A stretch of DNA of 64,000 nucleotides from Nocardia altamirensis NBRC 108246 (GTDB taxonomy: Bacteria; Actinomycetota; Actinomycetes; Mycobacteriales; Mycobacteriaceae), in contig NZ_BDAY01000046.1 in assembly GCF_001612685.1 (NCBI RefSeq), positions 1-64,000 on the forward strand. Direction: 5' to 3'. Below the pieces are notes generated by a model. The model saw nothing but the letters and a program-made list of their open reading frames with translations. It was not told the origin of the DNA and did not search any database. Shown here one piece after another: positions 60,089-64,000 of this stretch; the first letter of the stretch is position 1, and the number at the start of each line of letters is the position of its first letter. A program made the translations under genes and the position numbers.

Positions 60089-60165
60089 CCGAGTCAGGGC
60101 CCGGAGGAGGCAGCGTGCGTAACCACGGAGGGCCCCTCGGGCATGCCAGCGAGCACACAGCATGA
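60085..60165 (+). CDS. Possible 26-residue coupled small ORF
   Basis: An ATG at 60085 overlaps the stop of the module 2 gene as ATGA and opens a 26-codon frame (Met-Thr-Glu-Ser-Gly-Pro-Gly-Gly-Gly) that ends at 60165, 31 bases before the next PKS gene. Gly/His-rich, no recognised family. It may only serve to carry ribosomes toward the next gene, or be chance. Confidence 0.25.
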   Translation: MTESGPGGGSVRNHGGPLGHASEHTA

Positions 60166-60196
60166 CCGGAACACGGACGAGAGACGGAGTTCTTCG

Positions 60197-63100
60197 ATGA
60201 GCGACGACGCCCAGCAGAACGAGCAGAAGCTGCGCACCTATCTGCGGAAGGTGACCACCGAACTGCGCACCGCCAACCGCAGGGTGCGCGAACTCGAGGA
60301 CCGCGACAGCGAGCCGGTGGCGATCGTCGGCATGAGCTGCCGCTACCCCGGCGGCGCCGACACACCGGAGGCATTGTGGGAGTTGGTTGCTCATGGCCGC
60401 GACGCGATGACCCCGCTGCCCACCGATCGCGGCTGGGATCTGGAGCGGCTTTTCGAGCAGGGCGGGCACGGCACGGTCACCGCACGCAACGGCGGATTCA
60501 TCGAGGGCGTCGGTGATTTCGATGCCGAGTTCTTCGGCATCAGCCCGCGTGAGGCGTTGGCCATCGATCCGGCGCAGCGGCTCACTCTGGAGGGTGCATG
60601 GGCGGCGCTCGAGGACGCGGGGATCGATCCGACCTCGTTGCGCGGCAGCGACACCGGTGTGTTCACCGGAGCGGTGACCTCCGACTACGGCGGTTCGATG
60701 CCGCCGGAACTGGAAGGGTTCCGGCTGGCAGGCACGCAGGGCAGCGTGGTGTCCGGCCGCGTCGCCTACAGCCTCGGGCTGGAGGGTCCTGCGGTCACTG
60801 TCGACACCGCATGTTCGTCGTCGTTGGTGGCAATGCACCTGGCGGCCAAGGCATTGCGGTCGCGGGAATGCTCGCTGGCGCTGGCGGGCGGCGTGACCGT
60901 GCTGGCAGGGCCGTTCCTGTTCATCGAGTTCAGCAGGCAGGGCGGTCTAGCCGCGGACGGACGGTGCAAGGCGTACGCGGCAGGCGCGGACGGCACCGGC
61001 TTCGCCGACGGCCTCGGCCTGCTTGTGCTGGAACGACTCTCGGACGCGCGGCGCAACGGCCGCCGCATCCTCGGCCTGCTGCGCGGTAGCGCAGTCAATC
61101 AGGACGGCGCGAGCAACGGGCTCACGGCGCCGAACGGTCCGTCGCAGGAGCGGGTGATCCGGGCCGCGCTCGCCGATGCCGGGCTCACCGCCGCCGAGAT
61201 CGACGCGGTCGAAGGACACGGCACCGGAACGCAATTGGGCGATCCGATCGAGGCGCGGGCGCTGCTGGCCACCTATGGGCGCGAGCGGATCGACGCGCCG
61301 CTGTGGCTCGGCTCGGTGAAGTCCAATATCGGCCACACCTCCGCCGCGGCAGGCGTGGCCGGGGTGATCAAGATGGTGCAGGCCATGCGGCACGACCTGC
61401 TGCCGCGCACCTTGCACGCGAATGAGCCGTCACCGCACATCGATTGGACCTCCGGTCAGGTCGAGCTGCTCACCGAGGAACGCGCATGGCGCGGTAACGG
61501 GCGGCCGCGCCGGGCCGCGGTGTCCTCGTTCGGCATCAGCGGCACCAACGCGCACGTGATCCTGGAGGAGGCGCCGAAGGTCAGCGTCGAGCCCGATGCG
61601 GAGGCGACCGCACCGGTCGCGGCGCGGCAGTCGGGTGCGGTGCCGGTGGTCGTGTCGGGTCGCACCGAGGCCGCGCTCCACGCGCAGGCGGCGCAGTTGC
61701 GGTCCGCGCTCGCCGGGCAGCCCGACGCGTTCCTGCCGGATGTCGGCTTCACCCAGGCGACTTCGCGGGCATTGCTGGAGCACCGTGCCGTCGTCACGGC
61801 CGCCGACACCGACGAACTGATCGCCGGGCTGGCCGCCCTCGCCGACGGTGACACCGGAGCCGGTGCGGCACAAGGGCGGTCGGTCGGCGGCAAGACCGCA
61901 TTCCTGTTCACCGGACAGGGCGCGCAGCGGACACGGATGGGCGCGGGGCTGGCGCAGGCATTTCCGGCATTCGCCACGGCACTGGACGAGGTGTGCGCCG
62001 AACTGGATCCGCGCGTCGGCCGTTCGGTCCGTGCGCTGCTCGCCGCGCCCAAGGACAGTCCCGAGGCGGAGCTGCTGAATGCGACCGAGTACACCCAGGT
62101 CGCGTTGTTCGCGGTCGAGGTCGCGCTGTTCCGGTTGGTCGAATCCTTCGGCGTCCGTGCTGATTACCTGATCGGTCACTCGGTCGGCGAGCTTGCCGCG
62201 GCCCACGTCGCCGGCGTCCTTTCGCTGGCCGACGCGGCCACCCTGGTAGTGGCGCGTGGTCGATTGATGGGCGCGCTGCCGTCGGGCGGCGCCATGATCG
62301 CGGTGCAGGCGAGCGAGGCCGAGGTACAGGAGTCGCTGGCCGATTACGCAGGGCGACTGGTGATCTCGGGCGTGAACGGCCCACAGGCAGTGGTGCTCTC
62401 CGGTGACGGTGCCGCCGCCGACGAGTGGCTGGCAGGCTGGTCGGGTCGCAAGACCACCCGGCTGCGCGTCTCGCACGCCTTCCACTCGCCGCACATGGAT
62501 CCCATGCTCGACGAATTCGAAGCCGTCGCACGGGGTTTGACCTTCCATGCGCCGACGGTGCCGATCATGTCCAACGTGACGGGCAAGCTGGCCACCGTCG
62601 CGGTGACCGAGCCGCGCTACTGGGTCGACCATGTGCGCCAGGCGGTGCGCTTCGCCGACGGCGTCGAGGAGCTCTTCCGGCTCGGGGTGCGCAAGTTCTT
62701 GGAGCTCGGCCCGGACGCGGTGCTCACTGCCATGGCCCGCCAGACCCTGGACGCGCAGGCCGACGAGGTGCTCACGGTCGCCGCACTGCGGGCCAGGCGG
62801 TCCGAGTCGGCGACCTTCGCGACCTTCCTCGGCCGCGCGTCCCTCGCAGGCGTCCCGGTGGATTGGGCCGCCTACTACGCCGGTACCGGCGCGACACGAA
62901 TCTCGCTGCCCACCTACGCCTTCCAGCGGAAGCGGTACTGGCTGTCGCCGACCACCGGCAGCGGTGATCCCGGCGCTGCCGGGCTCGGCAGGCTCGATCA
63001 TCCGCTGCTCGCCGCCGCGGTGAGCGTCGGCGACCGCGACGAATGGCTGTTCACCGGTCGGGTCAGCACCGAATCCCAGCCGTGGACCGGCGAACATCTG

Positions 63101-64000
63101 CTGCTCGGCAGCATGGTCGTGCCAGGCACCGCGCTGGTCGAGCTGGCGCTCACCGCGGGACGGCACCTCGGGACGCCGGTGCTCGAGGAGCTGGTGCTCG
63201 AAGCACCCCTGGTGATGACCGCGGGTGTCACCCGTCAGCTGCAGGTCGTCGCGGGCGCCGCCGGAGCGGACGGGCGCAGAGAGGTCGCCGTCTATTCGCG
63301 GCCCGAAACCGGCGACGACACCGACGGACCAGGCACCTGTCACGGCCGCGGCATCCTCGGCGCGGACGCCGAGCCCGCCATGGCATGGCCCGAGCAGTGG
63401 CCGCCCGCCGACGCCGACGAACTTCCGGTCGACGCACTGTACGGCCGCCTCGCCGACATCGGGTACGACTACGGCCCCGTGTTCCACGGCGTGCAGGCGG
63501 CCTGGCGCACCGCGACCGAAAGCTATGCGGAAGTCGTCCTGCCCGGTGCCGACGACGCCGCGTTGACCGACGGTGGCTACGGCATCCACCCGGCGCTGTT
63601 CGACGCGGCGCTGCAGAGCGGCGTGATTCTGCTGACGGACGGTGTGTCCGGGCAGCGAATGCCCTTTAGCTGGAACGGGGTTCGCCTCGATCGCCCCGGA
63701 GCCACGCGACTGCGTGTGCGCGCCGCCGTCACCGGCGACTCGGCATTGCGCCTGGATGCCGTGGACGACAGCGGCGCTCCGGTCGTCTCGATCAAGGCGC
63801 TCGCGGTCCGACCGGTCGAACAGGACCGCCTCGGCGCAGGCCGGTCCGGTAGCGGTTCGGCTATGCACACGGTCGAGTGGCTGCCGGTCGTCAGCGAAAC
63901 CACCGGCGCCACCGGCGAAATCGTGCACCTCGACAATGCCGCCGCGCTGGCTGATCTGACTATCGATGCCGCAACGCCGCGCGCGGTGGTGGTGCCGATC
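60197..64000 (+). CDS. Type I modular PKS module 3: KS-AT-DH-..., runs off the window
   Basis: At least 1268 residues are present, without a stop. A coiled-coil docking helix (about residues 6-36) is followed by a KS with Cys-206 (Thr-Ala-Cys-Ser-Ser-Ser). The AT has Ser-662 in Gly-His-Ser-Val-Gly and His-Ala-Phe-His from 760, predicting malonyl-CoA. The DH has His-967 in HxxxGxxxxP and Asp-1136 in Asp-Ala-Ala-Leu-Gln. The sequence continues into the post-DH linker. ER and KR content is not visible; a KR is expected because a DH is present. The ATG at 60197 is the best start, with ACGGAG upstream. The DH is close in sequence to that of module 2 (shared Val-Gly-Asp-Arg-Asp-Glu-Trp), suggesting module duplication. 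Confidence 0.95.
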   Translation, partial: MSDDAQQNEQKLRTYLRKVTTELRTANRRVRELEDRDSEPVAIVGMSCRYPGGADTPEALWELVAHGRDAMTPLPTDRGWDLERLFEQGGHGTVTARNGGFIEGVGDFDAEFFGISPREALAIDPAQRLTLEGAWAALEDAGIDPTSLRGSDTGVFTGAVTSDYGGSMPPELEGFRLAGTQGSVVSGRVAYSLGLEGPAVTVDTACSSSLVAMHLAAKALRSRECSLALAGGVTVLAGPFLFIEFSRQGGLAADGRCKAYAAGADGTGFADGLGLLVLERLSDARRNGRRILGLLRGSAVNQDGASNGLTAPNGPSQERVIRAALADAGLTAAEIDAVEGHGTGTQLGDPIEARALLATYGRERIDAPLWLGSVKSNIGHTSAAAGVAGVIKMVQAMRHDLLPRTLHANEPSPHIDWTSGQVELLTEERAWRGNGRPRRAAVSSFGISGTNAHVILEEAPKVSVEPDAEATAPVAARQSGAVPVVVSGRTEAALHAQAAQLRSALAGQPDAFLPDVGFTQATSRALLEHRAVVTAADTDELIAGLAALADGDTGAGAAQGRSVGGKTAFLFTGQGAQRTRMGAGLAQAFPAFATALDEVCAELDPRVGRSVRALLAAPKDSPEAELLNATEYTQVALFAVEVALFRLVESFGVRADYLIGHSVGELAAAHVAGVLSLADAATLVVARGRLMGALPSGGAMIAVQASEAEVQESLADYAGRLVISGVNGPQAVVLSGDGAAADEWLAGWSGRKTTRLRVSHAFHSPHMDPMLDEFEAVARGLTFHAPTVPIMSNVTGKLATVAVTEPRYWVDHVRQAVRFADGVEELFRLGVRKFLELGPDAVLTAMARQTLDAQADEVLTVAALRARRSESATFATFLGRASLAGVPVDWAAYYAGTGATRISLPTYAFQRKRYWLSPTTGSGDPGAAGLGRLDHPLLAAAVSVGDRDEWLFTGRVSTESQPWTGEHLLLGSMVVPGTALVELALTAGRHLGTPVLEELVLEAPLVMTAGVTRQLQVVAGAAGADGRREVAVYSRPETGDDTDGPGTCHGRGILGADAEPAMAWPEQWPPADADELPVDALYGRLADIGYDYGPVFHGVQAAWRTATESYAEVVLPGADDAALTDGGYGIHPALFDAALQSGVILLTDGVSGQRMPFSWNGVRLDRPGATRLRVRAAVTGDSALRLDAVDDSGAPVVSIKALAVRPVEQDRLGAGRSGSGSAMHTVEWLPVVSETTGATGEIVHLDNAAALADLTIDAATPRAVVVPI

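Noticed and set aside
1..64000. tRNA, rRNA or insertion sequences
   Set aside because: None was recognised by eye; no transposase frame or terminal inverted repeats were seen. A covariance-model scan would settle tRNA and small RNA content.

Overview
The window looks like chromosome of a high-GC, mycolic-acid actinomycete, most likely Nocardia. The grounds are very GC-rich coding sequence, an MspA-type porin, small type VII (ESX) substrate-like genes, a BacA-type half transporter, a LysB-like mycolyl esterase, several lipoproteins, and a large modular type I polyketide synthase (PKS) locus. No rRNA, tRNA, CRISPR array, insertion sequence or integrase was recognised. Genus assignment is inference.

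Left part (1-14 kb). A four-gene minus-strand operon encodes ESX-associated-type proteins: a YbaB/EspL-like protein, a WxG protein, a lipoprotein and an EspC-like protein, with no ESX machinery nearby. It is followed by a YbaK-XRE/cupin operon with a dyad at its promoter, a solitary acyl-CoA carboxyltransferase, a DoxX-like protein and a run of envelope genes ending in an MspA porin. Next come an HTH protein fused to a many-pass membrane domain, and a MerR/Old Yellow Enzyme pair whose promoter has the long spacer and central dyad of MerR control.

Middle part (14-40 kb). Three very large signalling proteins sit together: an AAA-type ATP-binding regulator, an HTH-nSTAND-14xWD40 protein and a SARP/NB-ARC/TPR regulator. 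After them come a LysB-like esterase, small secreted proteins, an operon of tandem tautomerase, BacA transporter and P450 facing a TetR gene across two perfect operators, a DUF1295 protein, a clavaminate-synthase-like oxygenase paired with an unrecognised protein, an antiporter, and a secreted Gly/Asp/Ser repeat protein preceded by 11-bp-phased repeats.

Right part (40.5-64 kb, runs off the end). A minus-strand pair (acyl-CoA carboxyltransferase and type II thioesterase) diverges from a truncated aryl-AMP ligase, a degenerate ketosynthase fragment and three PKS genes. The assembly line reads KSQ-AT(methylmalonyl)-ACP / KS-AT(malonyl)-DH-KR-ACP / KS-AT(methylmalonyl)-DH-ER-KR-ACP / KS-AT(malonyl)-DH-(continues). 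The carboxyltransferase would help supply extender units and the thioesterase would edit misloaded carrier proteins. The predicted start of the chain is a propionyl starter, then an unbranched unsaturated unit, then a fully reduced methyl-branched unit. The oddities of this locus are the catalytically dead mini-KS, the ligase lacking its C-terminal subdomain, a leader present twice, and hairpin terminators between genes that would be expected to be co-transcribed.
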